From assembly GCF_013409595.1 (NCBI RefSeq), contig NZ_JACCBD010000001.1:2790001-2854000 (forward strand): 64,000 bases of DNA, given 5' to 3'. Positions 36,336 through 47,070 of the stretch are shown here, in pieces (the stretch's first letter is position 1; each line of letters starts with the position of its first letter). The notes beneath the pieces were generated by a model. That model did no database searches. It was not told the DNA's origin and worked only from the letters and a program-made list of their open reading frames with translations. Made by a program: the position numbers and the translations under genes. The stretch is from Leucobacter aridicollis (lineage in GTDB: Bacteria; Actinomycetota; Actinomycetes; Actinomycetales; Microbacteriaceae).

Positions 36336-36623
36336 CTACGCGATGAGGGTGCTCACGATGTCGATCACGGCGATGATCACGACCGAACCGGCGATGCTGA
36401 ACGACAGCCGGCTGATGAATCCCTCGCGCTGCGCGGTCCCGAGCTGCAGCGCGAACGTGACGAGCGTGGACACGCCAACGGCGAGCGCAAGCCATTGGAA
36501 GCGCGCCTCCTCGATGAAGACGGTGACGAGCACGCCGAACACGGCTGCGACGGCCCAGGCAATGATGAGTCTCGGCAGGTGCCACGACACCTGGGTCGGC
36601 TGCTCGGCATCGCTCGAAGTCAT
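36336..36623 (-). CDS. Small three-helix membrane protein
   Basis: A 95-aa protein with a polar N-terminus and about three hydrophobic helices (LIIAWAVAAVFGVLVTVFI, WLALAVGVSTLVTFALQL, ISFSIAGSVVIIAVIDIVSTLIA approximately). ATG 36623 is preferred; another in-frame ATG lies 18 bases upstream. It lies just upstream of the 36-aa gene on the same strand. No family is recognised. Confidence 0.7.
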   Translation of the reverse strand: MTSSDAEQPTQVSWHLPRLIIAWAVAAVFGVLVTVFIEEARFQWLALAVGVSTLVTFALQLGTAQREGFISRLSFSIAGSVVIIAVIDIVSTLIA

Positions 36624-36699
36624 GCCCACATCTTCCCACACCGGTGCACGAACTGTCCGAGATAGGATGTTTCCCTAGTCACACTCGGGGAGGTCAGTC

Positions 36700-37443
36700 A
36701 TGGAACTGCTCCTCCTCACCGCGGGCGATTCGGCGCCGGAACAGGGAGGCCGACACCCAGGCGGGCGGCTCGGCTCCCCCGCGAACGATGCCGGCGCACC
36801 CCTGCCAGCGCTCGAGCTCCTCGCTCACCAGGTCGCGACCGCGAGCCTCGCGGCCCCGCTCCAGGCCGCGCTCGCCTACGAGAACGCGCCGCACCGCATC
36901 GGCGCGATCCTGATCGATGGCACCGCCGACCCGCGCGCCGCACGCGCGGCCGCCGTCGCGCTCAGCGGGCGCACACGCCTGCCGCGGGTGGCGATCGTGC
37001 GCGACGCGGCGCTCGCGGCCCTGTCGCCGGAGTGGGATCTCGCGGACTTCATCACGCCCGAGGCGAGCCCGGCCGAGCTTGAGGCGCGACTCAGATTGCT
37101 TGCGTCCGCGGGCGACGGCCCAGACGAGGCCGGAAGCGGGTCGGCGGTCGAGGTGTCCGGGGTCGAGATCGACGAGTCAAACTTCGTGGCCACGGTGCAC
37201 GGCCGCAAGCTCGACCTCACCTACAAGGAGTTCGAACTCCTTCACTTCCTCGCGCTGCACCCGGCGCGCGTCTTCACGCGCGAGCAGCTGCTCTCCGAGG
37301 TGTGGGGCACCGATTACTTTGGGGGCGCTCGCACCGTCGACGTTCACGTACGCCGCCTCCGCGCGAAGCTCGGCGAGCACGAGTGGCTCATCAGCACCGT
37401 CAGAGGAGTCGGGTATGGTTTCGCGCGAGGGCGCCAAGGCTAG
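36700..37443 (+). CDS. OmpR/GlnR-type winged-helix response regulator
   Basis: A 247-aa regulator. The N-terminal half is a degenerate receiver-like domain without a clear phosphorylation pocket; the C-terminal half is a full OmpR-type winged helix (LTYKEFELLHFLALHPARVFTREQLL, RTVDVHVRRLRAKLG, STVRGVGYGF). This combination resembles actinobacterial GlnR. The next gene is mshD, the same order as Rv0818 (glnR)-mshD in Mycobacterium tuberculosis, which supports orthology to the GlnR type. Targets could include nitrogen or, given the neighbours, phosphate genes. There is no kinase nearby. Confidence 0.82.
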   Translation: MELLLLTAGDSAPEQGGRHPGGRLGSPANDAGAPLPALELLAHQVATASLAAPLQAALAYENAPHRIGAILIDGTADPRAARAAAVALSGRTRLPRVAIVRDAALAALSPEWDLADFITPEASPAELEARLRLLASAGDGPDEAGSGSAVEVSGVEIDESNFVATVHGRKLDLTYKEFELLHFLALHPARVFTREQLLSEVWGTDYFGGARTVDVHVRRLRAKLGEHEWLISTVRGVGYGFARGRQG

Positions 37444-37462
37444 AACGCAGAAGGAGCACGTG

Positions 37463-38422
37463 ATGGACGCAAGGAGTCTCACAGCCAGCGAAGGATCGGT
37501 GCAGGCCGCGCAGCCACTGCTCGAACGGGCGGAACGTGCCGACGGGAACTCCCCCGTCTCAGACCAGGCGCTCATCGCTGCGGGGCAGGGGCAGCGCGAG
37601 CTCGTCATCTTCACCGCACCAGACGATGCGGAGCCGGTAGCGGTCGGAATCGTCGGCCAGGGCGAGCTCGACTTGGTCGTCGATCCACCCAAGCGCGGCG
37701 CGGGCATCGGCGCCGCGGCGCTCCGGCTACTCCTCGACTCGCCCGCCGCGCGCGCGGCCGCCCCCGGCGGCTCGACGGGCCCGCTCGCGTGGGCGCACGG
37801 CGAGAACCCGGCCGCGACGGCGCTGCTGCGCGGCGCGGGGTTCGAGCCCGTCCGCTCGCTGTTCCGCATGGCGCTCGATCCTGCGCGCCTGCCCGCTGGC
37901 GACGCCGACCCGTTCGCGGTCGAGCTGCCAGCCGGCTTCGCGCTCCGCACGTTCGACGCCGCGTCCGAGGCCGCCGGAGACGCGCATCCCGCCGACGCCC
38001 ACGCCTGGGTGCAGGTGAACTCGCGGGCCTTTGCCTCGCACCCCGAGCAGGGCAGGGTGACCCTCGAGGACTTCGCGCTCATGCGCGCGGAGCCCTGGTT
38101 CAACCCGGACGACCTGTTTCTCGTCGCGACGGCGGACACGAACCACACTGCGGGCTTCACCTGGGTGAAGACGCTGCGCGGCGAGGACGGGATCGTCGAG
38201 ACCGAGCTGTACGTGATCGGCGTCGACCCAGACTTCGCCGGCACTGGGCTCGGCAAGGCGCTGCTCCGGGTCACGCTCGCGCGCATGGCGCAACACGCCC
38301 CGCAACGCGTCACCCTGTACGTCGACGGCGACAACACGCGCGCGGTTGGCATGTACGAGAGTGCAGGGTTCACCATTGATTCACGAAGCACGCAATGGCG
38401 CGGGCCACAGGTGTCAGAATAG
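37463..38422 (+). CDS. mshD: Mycothiol synthase
   Basis: Acetyl-CoA:Cys-GlcN-Ins acetyltransferase, the last step of mycothiol, the main low-molecular-weight thiol of actinobacteria. The 319-aa protein carries two tandem GNAT domains; the second is better conserved (ELYVIGVDPDFAGTGLGKALLRVTL and YVDGDNTRAVGMYESAGF), the first shows LVVDPPKRGAGIGAAAL. ATG 37463 follows AAGGAG. It lies 19 bp after the GlnR-like gene and 4 bp before ppk, probably in one transcript. Confidence 0.92.
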   Translation: MDARSLTASEGSVQAAQPLLERAERADGNSPVSDQALIAAGQGQRELVIFTAPDDAEPVAVGIVGQGELDLVVDPPKRGAGIGAAALRLLLDSPAARAAAPGGSTGPLAWAHGENPAATALLRGAGFEPVRSLFRMALDPARLPAGDADPFAVELPAGFALRTFDAASEAAGDAHPADAHAWVQVNSRAFASHPEQGRVTLEDFALMRAEPWFNPDDLFLVATADTNHTAGFTWVKTLRGEDGIVETELYVIGVDPDFAGTGLGKALLRVTLARMAQHAPQRVTLYVDGDNTRAVGMYESAGFTIDSRSTQWRGPQVSE

Positions 38423-38426
38423 AGCC

Positions 38427-40550
<2,124 letters not shown>

Positions 40551-40554
40551 CAGC

Positions 40555-41508
40555 GTGGCGAAACAGGTTTTTGCGGCGGGCACGATCCCGTGGCGGCGCG
40601 TCCGAACCCCGTCGGGCAAAGACGAGCTGATGGTGCTGCTCATCCACCGCCGCAAGCAGCGCGACGTCTCGTTCCCGAAGGGCAAACTCGACCCGGGCGA
40701 GAGCATGCCGCAGGCGGCGGTGCGCGAGACTCGCGAGGAGACAGGGCTGCGGATCTCGCTCGGGGCGACGCTCGGCACCATCCACTACGAGCTGCCAGGC
40801 GGGGGCACGAAGATCGTGCAGTACTGGTCGGCCGAGGTGAGCCCGAAGACCGCACTCGCTTCGACGTTCAAACCGAACTCGGAGGTCCAAGCGCTCGAGT
40901 GGGTTGCGGCGAGCGCAGCCCGCGACCTCCTGAGCTACGACGCGGACCGCGAGCTTTTCGACGTGTTCATGCGTCTCGCCGCTCCTGGCCTGCTCGACAC
41001 GTTCTCGGTCACGCTCGTGCGGCATGCGAAAGCACAGGCCCGCAGCGAGGACCAGCCGGTGGATCACCTCCGCCCGCTCACCGAGGGCGGCGACAGGCAG
41101 GCGCACACGCTCGCCCCGATCCTCCGCTCGTTCGCGCCGAAGCGCATCTACTCGTCGACCGCGACCCGCTGCCTCGAGACCGTCGCGCCGCTCGCCGAGC
41201 TCATCAAGAAGGATGTGCGCGAGCAGGAGTGCCTAAGCCAGGACTTCTGGGACGAGGGCGATCTCACCCTCACCCGCAGGCTCATCGGCAAGGTCGTCAC
41301 CCGTGGCCGATCCGCCGTGATCTGCAGCCATCTGCCCGTATTGCCCGATCTGGCCCGTGAGCTCATGCTTGCCAGTGGTAGCCTGCCGGGCGAGTACGTC
41401 GAAGACGCAGCGCGGCTCCCACCCGCGGGATTCTCGGTCTTCCACTTCTCGCGGTCCCGGCCGGGCGCTGGCATCCTCGGGGTGGAAACGTATCCGCTGA
41501 AACACTAG
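40555..41508 (+). CDS. mutT1: Nudix hydrolase fused to histidine phosphatase (MutT1 type)
   Basis: A 317-aa fusion. The N-terminal Nudix domain has a complete Nudix box, from Gly43 to Leu65 (GKLDPGES then REETGL); the C-terminal SixA-like domain has TLVRHAKAQ and the later CSHLPVLPDL. Mycobacterial MutT1 has the same architecture and cleans 8-oxo-(d)GTP and diadenosine polyphosphates. GTG 40555 starts 4 bases after the ppk stop, so the two are coupled. The substrate is assigned by architecture and synteny. Confidence 0.9.
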   Translation: MAKQVFAAGTIPWRRVRTPSGKDELMVLLIHRRKQRDVSFPKGKLDPGESMPQAAVRETREETGLRISLGATLGTIHYELPGGGTKIVQYWSAEVSPKTALASTFKPNSEVQALEWVAASAARDLLSYDADRELFDVFMRLAAPGLLDTFSVTLVRHAKAQARSEDQPVDHLRPLTEGGDRQAHTLAPILRSFAPKRIYSSTATRCLETVAPLAELIKKDVREQECLSQDFWDEGDLTLTRRLIGKVVTRGRSAVICSHLPVLPDLARELMLASGSLPGEYVEDAARLPPAGFSVFHFSRSRPGAGILGVETYPLKH

Positions 41509-41521
41509 TCAGGGGTGAACA

Positions 41522-42418
41522 ATGCGCGATGATGCGCCATTCGGAGTCGTGGTGAACCCGCGGTCCGCGTTCGGCCGCGGCGCCCGCGTCGCCGGCCGGG
41601 TGCTCGCCGAATTCGCAGCTGCAGGCGTTCCGGCGATCGAGATCTCGGGTGCGGACGCCGCCGACTGCCAGGCCAAAGTGCGCGCCGCCTGCCGCAATGG
41701 GCTACGCGGCCTCGTCCTCGTCGGCGGCGACGGCCTCATCGGGCTCGTGCTGCAGGTTGCCGAGGCCCGCGCGCTCCCGATCGGAGTGGTGCCCGCGGGT
41801 AGCGGTAACGACTTCGCCAGGCAGTTCGCCCTCGCGCACTCACCGGAGGCGGCCGTCCTCCGGGTGCTCGCAGCAGAGGCCGCGCCGCTCGCAGTCGACC
41901 TCGGCGTCGTCGAGCGCCCGGGCGCGGCCGAGCACTGGTTCGCGGGTGGGCTCTCGATCGGGCTCGACGCCGCAATCAACCGGCGGGCGAACGCCATCCG
42001 GCTGCCCCTCGGGCCGTTCCGCTACCACCTCGCACTCATCGTCGAGATCCTGACGCTGAAGCACCGGCGGTTCTCCGTGCGCATCGGCTCCTCCGACCGC
42101 TCGTTCACCGGCGTCCTCGCGACTGTCATGAACACCCGCGCGATCGGCGGCGGCATCAGGCTCGCACCCGGCGCCTCCGTGCACGACGGCAAGCTCGACC
42201 TCGTTGAGGTCACCTACGGCACGAAGCTCAGGCTGTTGAGCGTGCTCGGGCTGCTCGCACGCGCCCGCCACGAGCACCTCCCGGAGGTCACGATCACCCG
42301 TGCCGAGCGGATACGTATCGACGCGGGCGACGAGGTCGCGTATTCAGACGGCGAGCGCGTCGGCACCGGCCCCTTCGAAGTGCGGGTCGCACCCGGCGCC
42401 CTGCGCTTCCTCGCGTAA
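41522..42418 (+). CDS. Diacylglycerol/sphingosine kinase-family lipid kinase
   Basis: A 298-aa protein with the DAGK catalytic domain: VVNPRSAFGRG at the N-terminus, the nucleotide-binding GGDG in LVLVGGDGLIGLVL, and VPAGSGNDFARQF. The C-terminal beta-sandwich includes APGASVHDGKLDLVEV. It would phosphorylate a lipid alcohol such as diacylglycerol, recycling it to phosphatidic acid. It starts 13 bp after mutT1 on the same strand. Confidence 0.9.
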   Translation: MRDDAPFGVVVNPRSAFGRGARVAGRVLAEFAAAGVPAIEISGADAADCQAKVRAACRNGLRGLVLVGGDGLIGLVLQVAEARALPIGVVPAGSGNDFARQFALAHSPEAAVLRVLAAEAAPLAVDLGVVERPGAAEHWFAGGLSIGLDAAINRRANAIRLPLGPFRYHLALIVEILTLKHRRFSVRIGSSDRSFTGVLATVMNTRAIGGGIRLAPGASVHDGKLDLVEVTYGTKLRLLSVLGLLARARHEHLPEVTITRAERIRIDAGDEVAYSDGERVGTGPFEVRVAPGALRFLA

Positions 42419-42499
42419 GGCAGCCGGCCCGGACGCCCCGGGCCCGGGCTACTCCGATCCAGACCTTCCCGGCCCCTCTCCGGCCCTTCCCCCTCTCTT

Positions 42500-42521
42500 C
42501 CCCTGCCCCTGCCCCTGCCCC
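42500..42521 (-). repeat. G-quadruplex-capable tract (four G4 runs on minus strand)
   Basis: On the plus strand, CCCC occurs at 42500, 42506, 42512 and 42518 with TG between each run. The minus strand therefore has four GGGG runs with 2-base CA loops, which satisfies the usual G-quadruplex pattern. It lies about 275 bp upstream of pstS and 80 bp after the lipid kinase gene. Confidence 0.7.
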
Positions 42522-42543
42522 TGGGGCACATCACCCCCGGCGG

Positions 42544-42594
42544 GTTGGCAGTTGTTGTCGCTCTGAGCGCGGCGTACCGACAACAACTGCCAAC
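42544..42594. repeat. Long perfect inverted repeat upstream of pstS
   Basis: Arms GTTGGCAGTTGTTGTCG (42544-42560) and 42578-42594 are perfectly complementary over 17 bp around a 17-base spacer. It could terminate the upstream operon or be an element of a dispersed family; there is no U-tract. Confidence 0.6.
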
Positions 42595-42676
42595 TCCTCC
42601 ACAGGGGCAGGGCGCGGCTGTCGGCGCGCCCGACGGAGAGGTGCCATGGTGGGCGGTTTCCGCGGCATCACTTCGA

Positions 42677-42694
42677 GTTCACCTCATGTTTACC
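42677..42694 (+). promoter_or_regulatory. PHO-box-like direct repeat upstream of pstS
   Basis: GTTCACC (42677-42683) and GTTTACC (42688-42694) are direct repeats of 11-bp period. Streptomyces PhoP binds direct repeats of GTTCACC with the same spacing, upstream of pst and other phosphate genes. The position, about 100 bp before pstS, fits activation under phosphate starvation. Confidence 0.65.
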
Positions 42695-42794
42695 TTCCTG
42701 TCGGTCGCCGGTCACACCCGATCCTTAGCGTTGACAGCGTCAGGCACTCGCCCGGCATTCAGGATCACACCACATCAGAATGGACACGACACTC

Positions 42795-43898
42795 GTGAAG
42801 TTCTCATCCACGATGAAGGCAGCCGCTGTCGGCGGCGCCGCCCTGCTTATCCTCACCGGTTGCGCTGCAAATGAAGCCGCACCCGATACCGGCGAAGAGA
42901 CCACCCCTTCGTCGCTCTCCGGCACGCTCTCGGGCGCTGGCGCTTCCTCGCAGGATGCCGCACAGCAGCAGGGCTGGATCGCCGGCTTCCAGACTGCGAA
43001 CGCCGACGTCACGATCAACTACGATCCCTCGGGTTCGGGTGCCGGCCGCGAGTCGTTCCAGAAGGGCGCAGTCGCGTTCGCTGGCTCCGACCGCGCATTC
43101 AAGGCAGAGGAGATCACGGCTGGTCCGTTCGACGCTTGCACGACGAGCGACATCGTCGAGATCCCCGCGTACATCTCCCCGATCGCACTCGTGTTCAACG
43201 TCGACGGTGTCGACAACCTGAACCTCGACGCAGACACCATCGCGAAGATCTTCACCGGCGAGATCACCAAGTGGAACGACCCGGCTATCGCTGCGGCCAA
43301 CGCTGACGCTACGCTGCCGGACCAGGCAATCGTGCCCGTGCACCGCTCCGACAAGTCGGGCACCACCGGCAACTTCACCGATTACCTCGCAGCAGCCGCG
43401 CCGTCCGCGTGGACCGCTGGCTCGGTCGAGGAGTGGCCGGCAGAGATCACCGGTGGCGAGGCAGCCCAGGGCACCTCGGGCGTCGTTGAGGCAGTCAAGG
43501 GCGGCGTGGGCACCATCGGCTACGCCGACGCTTCGAAGGCCGGCGACCTCGGCACCGTCTCGGTGAAGGTCGGCGACGAGTACGTTGCGTTCACCCCCGA
43601 GGCCGCTGCAGCGATCGTCGACGCGTCGCCGCTCGAGGAGGGTCGCACCGACCACGATCTCGCGATCGCCCTCGACCGCACCAGCACCGAGGAGGGCGTC
43701 TACCCGCTCGTCCTCGTGAGCTACCTCGTCGGCTGCGAGAAGTACGAGGATCCGGCAGACGCCGAGCTCGTGAAGTCCTACTTCGAGTACATCGTGAGCG
43801 CTGAGGGCCAGGACGTCGCGGCCGAGGCCGCCGGTTCGGCTCCCATCTCGGACACGCTCCGTGAGAAGGCCAGCGCAGCGGTCGCTTCGATCAGCTAA
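42795..43898 (+). CDS. pstS: Phosphate ABC transporter substrate-binding lipoprotein
   Basis: Extracellular phosphate receptor of the Pst importer. The 367-aa protein has a lipoprotein signal with lipobox LTGC (Cys23), GAGASSQDAAQQGW-like start of the mature domain, NYDPSGSGAGRESF, FAGSDRAF and VHRSDKSGTTGNFTDYL, which hold phosphate. GTG 42795 is preferred because it gives a clean signal peptide; ATG 42780 is in frame upstream. A PHO-box-like repeat precedes it, and a hairpin follows the gene. Confidence 0.93.
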   Translation: MKFSSTMKAAAVGGAALLILTGCAANEAAPDTGEETTPSSLSGTLSGAGASSQDAAQQQGWIAGFQTANADVTINYDPSGSGAGRESFQKGAVAFAGSDRAFKAEEITAGPFDACTTSDIVEIPAYISPIALVFNVDGVDNLNLDADTIAKIFTGEITKWNDPAIAAANADATLPDQAIVPVHRSDKSGTTGNFTDYLAAAAPSAWTAGSVEEWPAEITGGEAAQGTSGVVEAVKGGVGTIGYADASKAGDLGTVSVKVGDEYVAFTPEAAAAIVDASPLEEGRTDHDLAIALDRTSTEEGVYPLVLVSYLVGCEKYEDPADAELVKSYFEYIVSAEGQDVAAEAAGSAPISDTLREKASAAVASIS

Positions 43899-43905
43899 CC
43901 CCCTG

Positions 43906-43947
43906 CTGGTGGATCCGGCGCCCGCTCACACGCGCCGGATCCACCAG
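43906..43947 (+). terminator. Intercistronic hairpin between pstS and pstC
   Basis: CTGGTGGATCCGGCGC (43906-43921) pairs perfectly with 43932-43947 around a 10-base loop, just after the pstS stop. Such structures often stop part of the transcription or stabilise the upstream mRNA, giving more binding protein than permease. Confidence 0.65.
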
Positions 43948-43997
43948 GCTTCACCCGCTCTCCGCCTCACCCACTTCCACCGGAAGGCACTCCTCAA

Positions 43998-44933
43998 GTG
44001 ACTGCATCCACGGCCACGCCGCGTCAAGTTCTTAGCCGCGGCGACCGAGTGTTCTCGCGCACGGCCATCGCCTCCGGCAGCATGATCCTCATCATCCTCG
44101 CCGCCGTCGCGATCTTCCTCATCGTGCAGAGCCTGCCCGCGTTCGTCGCTACGAGCGAGACCGCGTCGGTGCTCACCACAGACTTCTGGGGCTACGTCGG
44201 CCCCCTCGTGTTCGGCACCGTCTGGGCGGCGGTCCTTGCACTCATCATCGCGCTCCCGCTCTCGATCGGCATCGCGCTCTTCATCTCGCACTACGCCCCT
44301 CGGAAGCTGTCCCAGTTCCTCGGCTACCTCATCGACCTGCTCTCGGCCGTGCCCAGTGTCGTGTACGGCCTCTGGGGCATCCTGGTGCTCGCACCGGCTG
44401 TGCGGCCCGTCTACGTCTGGCTCAATGAGCACATGGGCTGGTTCCCACTGTTCGGCGGCACCGCGAGCGGCACCGGTCGCACGATCCTCACCGCGGCCAT
44501 CGTGCTCGCCGTGATGATCCTCCCGGTCATGACCGCGATCTCGCGCGAGGTCTTCCTGCAGGCGCCGAAGCTCAATGAGGAGGCCGCGCTCGCCCTCGGC
44601 GCGACGCGCTGGGAGATGATCCGCCTCTCGGTCCTCCCGTTTGCGAAGCCGGGCATCATCTCGGGCGCCATGCTCGGCCTCGGCCGCGCGCTCGGCGAGA
44701 CCATGGCCGTCGCGATGGTGCTCTCCGCGAGCGGCATCGTCTCCTTCAAGCTGCTCACCTCCGACAACCCGTCCACGATCGCCGCAAACATCGCGCTCAC
44801 CTTCCCCGAGGCATACGGCGAAAACGTGAACGTGCTTATTGCGACGGGCCTCATCCTGTTCATCGTCACCTTCCTCGTGAACGCGCTCGCGCGGTGGATC
44901 GTGAGCCGTCAGACCGCGAAGACCGGAGCGTAA
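43998..44933 (+). CDS. pstC: Phosphate ABC transporter permease PstC
   Basis: A 311-aa inner-membrane permease with about six helices. PstC features include [36 protein letters not shown], the EAA loop [16 protein letters not shown] and [15 protein letters not shown]. It starts with GTG 43998, 99 bp after pstS and beyond the hairpin. With PstA it forms the phosphate channel. Confidence 0.95.
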   Translation: MTASTATPRQVLSRGDRVFSRTAIASGSMILIILAAVAIFLIVQSLPAFVATSETASVLTTDFWGYVGPLVFGTVWAAVLALIIALPLSIGIALFISHYAPRKLSQFLGYLIDLLSAVPSVVYGLWGILVLAPAVRPVYVWLNEHMGWFPLFGGTASGTGRTILTAAIVLAVMILPVMTAISREVFLQAPKLNEEAALALGATRWEMIRLSVLPFAKPGIISGAMLGLGRALGETMAVAMVLSASGIVSFKLLTSDNPSTIAANIALTFPEAYGENVNVLIATGLILFIVTFLVNALARWIVSRQTAKTGA

Positions 44934-44935
44934 TC

Positions 44936-45820
44936 ATGTCCCTGACTGCAGCAGCAACGGCGGCCACCAAGCGCCGCAAGCTCACCGACAGGTTCGTCAC
45001 CGTCCTCGTCACGGCCGCGTTCCTCGTGGCGCTCATCCCCCTCATCTCGCTCGCGATCACCGTCGTCTCGAACGGCATCGCGCGCTTCGACCCCGAGTTC
45101 TTCTCGTCGTCGATGCGCAACGTCACCGGCGAGGGCGGCGGCGCGCTCCACGCGATGATCGGCACGCTCCTCATTACCCTCGCGGCCACCGTCATCTCGG
45201 TCCCGCTCGGGCTCATGACCTCGATCTACCTCGTCGAGTACGGCCGCGGCCGCCTCGCGAAGACAATCACCTTCCTCGTGGATGTTATGACGGGCATCCC
45301 CTCGATCGTCGCCGGCCTCTTCGCCTACGCGGCCTTCGTGCTCATCTTCGGGCCCGGCGTGCGCATGGGCATCATCGGCGCCGTAGCCCTGTCCGTGCTC
45401 ATGATCCCGGTCGTCGTCCGTTCGAGCGAAGAGATGCTCAGGCTCGTGCCCGGCGAGCTCCGCGAGGCGTCGTACGCGCTGGGCGTGCCGAAGTGGCGCA
45501 CGATCCTGAAGGTGGTGCTCCCCACCTCGATGGCAGGCATCATGACCGGCGTCATGCTCGCAATCGCCCGCGTCATCGGCGAGACCGCTCCCCTACTCAT
45601 CACCGCGGGCTTCACGGCAAGCATGAACTACAACCTGTTCAGCGACCGGATGCAGTCGCTCCCGGTGTACGTGTACACGCAGTTCGCGAACCAGGGCAAC
45701 CCGGCCTCCGCGTTCATCGAACGTGCCTGGGCCGCCGCGCTCCTCCTCATCCTCATCGTGATGGCGCTCAACCTGTTTGCCCGCCTCATCGCTCGACGGT
45801 TCTCGGCCGTCGCACGCTGA
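44936..45820 (+). CDS. pstA: Phosphate ABC transporter permease PstA
   Basis: A 294-aa permease partner of PstC. It shows [52 protein letters not shown] as the EAA loop and [16 protein letters not shown] near the C-terminus. ATG 44936 is 2 bases after the pstC stop, so translation is coupled. Confidence 0.95.
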   Translation: MSLTAAATAATKRRKLTDRFVTVLVTAAFLVALIPLISLAITVVSNGIARFDPEFFSSSMRNVTGEGGGALHAMIGTLLITLAATVISVPLGLMTSIYLVEYGRGRLAKTITFLVDVMTGIPSIVAGLFAYAAFVLIFGPGVRMGIIGAVALSVLMIPVVVRSSEEMLRLVPGELREASYALGVPKWRTILKVVLPTSMAGIMTGVMLAIARVIGETAPLLITAGFTASMNYNLFSDRMQSLPVYVYTQFANQGNPASAFIERAWAAALLLILIVMALNLFARLIARRFSAVAR

Positions 45821-45849
45821 TCACAGACCACACCCACAGAAAGCAGCAC

Positions 45850-46629
45850 ATGTCGAAGCGCATCGAAGTTGAAGACCTCAACGTCTACTACTCGAAGTTC
45901 CTTGCAGTTGAAGACGTCTCGCTCACGATCGAGCCGCGCTCGGTCACCGCGTTCATCGGCCCCTCGGGCTGCGGCAAGTCGACCTTCCTCAGGACGCTGA
46001 ACCGGATGCACGAGACGATCCCCGGCGCTCGAGTCGAGGGCAAGGTCATGCTGAACGACGAGGATCTCTACGCGCCAGGCGTCGACCCCGTGCTCGTGCG
46101 CCGCCAGGTTGGCATGGTGTTCCAGCGGCCGAACCCGTTCCCGACGATGTCGATCCGCGACAACGTGCTCGCGGGTGTAAAGCTCAACAACAAGCGCATC
46201 TCGAAGAGCGACGCTGACGAGCTTGTCGAGAAGTCGCTGCGCGGCGCGAACCTGTGGAACGAGGTGAAGGATCGCCTGGAGAAGCCCGGCGCGGGCCTGT
46301 CCGGCGGCCAGCAGCAGCGACTCTGCATCGCCCGCGCGATTGCGGTCTCCCCCGAGGTGCTGCTGATGGACGAGCCCTGCTCGGCGCTTGACCCGATCTC
46401 GACGCTCGCCATCGAGGACCTCATCGCGGAGCTCAAGCAGGAGTACACGATCGTCATCGTGACCCACAACATGCAGCAGGCCTCGCGCGTCTCCGACCGC
46501 ACCGCGTTCTTCAACATTGCTGGCACGGGCAAGCCCGGCAAGCTCATCGAATACAACGACACAGCAACCATCTTCGGCGCCCCGACTGTCCAGGCCACCG
46601 AGGACTACGTCTCGGGCCGCTTCGGATAA
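45850..46629 (+). CDS. pstB: Phosphate ABC transporter ATP-binding protein
   Basis: A 259-aa ATPase that powers phosphate uptake. Motifs include [13 protein letters not shown], Walker [10 protein letters not shown], the PstB-specific [16 protein letters not shown], signature [14 protein letters not shown], Walker [16 protein letters not shown] and the C-terminal [10 protein letters not shown]. It is the last gene of the operon, followed by a palindromic GC-rich region. No phoU is adjacent. Confidence 0.97.
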   Translation: MSKRIEVEDLNVYYSKFLAVEDVSLTIEPRSVTAFIGPSGCGKSTFLRTLNRMHETIPGARVEGKVMLNDEDLYAPGVDPVLVRRQVGMVFQRPNPFPTMSIRDNVLAGVKLNNKRISKSDADELVEKSLRGANLWNEVKDRLEKPGAGLSGGQQQRLCIARAIAVSPEVLLMDEPCSALDPISTLAIEDLIAELKQEYTIVIVTHNMQQASRVSDRTAFFNIAGTGKPGKLIEYNDTATIFGAPTVQATEDYVSGRFG

Positions 46630-46636
46630 GGATTGG

Positions 46637-46652
46637 CTGGCCCCGGGGCCAG
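46637..46652. terminator. Palindrome directly after pstB
   Basis: CTGGCCCCGGGGCCAG is a perfect 16-bp palindrome 7 bp after the pstB stop and probably helps end the pst transcript. Confidence 0.5.
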
Positions 46653-46750
46653 TCCTACTAGGGCCGGTCTTGGCTGGGCCAGTCCTGACGGGGGCTAGCC
46701 CAACCAGGGGCCTGTCCCCGTCCGGGGCTAGGCCTACCCAGGGCCAGTCC
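46645..46750. repeat. Short interspersed GGGCCAGTCC repeats
   Basis: GGGCCAGTCC occurs at 46646-46655, 46676-46685 and 46741-46750. Related units (GGGGCTAGCCC, GGGGCTAGGCC, TTGGCTGG) lie between. The whole stretch looks built from one small unit by repeated duplication and drift. Confidence 0.55.
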
Positions 46751-46806
46751 CGCCCGGCAGTGGGGCCCGACGCGCCCCACCCCGGCCGCGCGGCCGCTAC
46801 GTCTGG

Positions 46807-46860
46807 GATCTGCAATGTACATGCCGGCTTCGTAGCCGTGGGGCATATCTCCTGCAGATC
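46807..46860. ncRNA. Nested 54-nt hairpin, possible structured RNA or regulatory site
   Basis: Outer stem GATCTGCA/TGCAGATC (46807-46814 with 46853-46860), an internal loop of 6 against 6 bases, a second stem ATGCC/GGCAT (46821-46825 with 46842-46846) and a third GGCT/AGCC closed by the TCGT loop (46830-46833). Three stacked helices suggest a folded RNA or a protein-binding site. The strand is unknown. Confidence 0.4.
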
Positions 46861-47070
46861 ACATACGCACGGACCGCGCGGCACAGTGGGCAGGCGCTTG
46901 CTTGCCAGCTCCAGAACTACCCCCAGCCCCGGAGCTACCCAAAGGCACAAAAAGACCGAGCCGCAGAACGCCTCTCGGCGGAAGGCCGCTCGAAGCGGCG
47001 AATTTTGGAGCCCGGGGAACTGCGGCCCGGCACCGTCAATTGTACCCGGACTCGAGTGTGAGCCAAGTCC

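Larger units (their letters stand above)
42419..42794. other. Gene-free region upstream of pstS with several signals
   Basis: No coding region is supported here. It holds a C-rich tract able to form a G-quadruplex on the minus strand, a long inverted repeat, a PHO-box-like direct repeat and an exact TTGACA at 42731-42736 that could be the pstS -35 box. No convincing -10 box was found at the usual spacing. Confidence 0.7.
46630..47070. other. Gene-free region after pstB with repeats and hairpins
   Basis: No gene is supported in these 441 bp between convergent pstB and the next minus-strand gene. It begins with a perfect palindrome, continues with short G/C-rich repeats and then a nested hairpin; after about 46870 nothing further is recognised. 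Confidence 0.7.

Noticed and set aside
46658..46950. Minus-strand frames through the GGGCCAGTCC repeats
   Set aside because: The translations are simple repeats (Gly-Pro-Ala, Arg-Thr-Gly) produced by the DNA repeat, with no sign of a protein.
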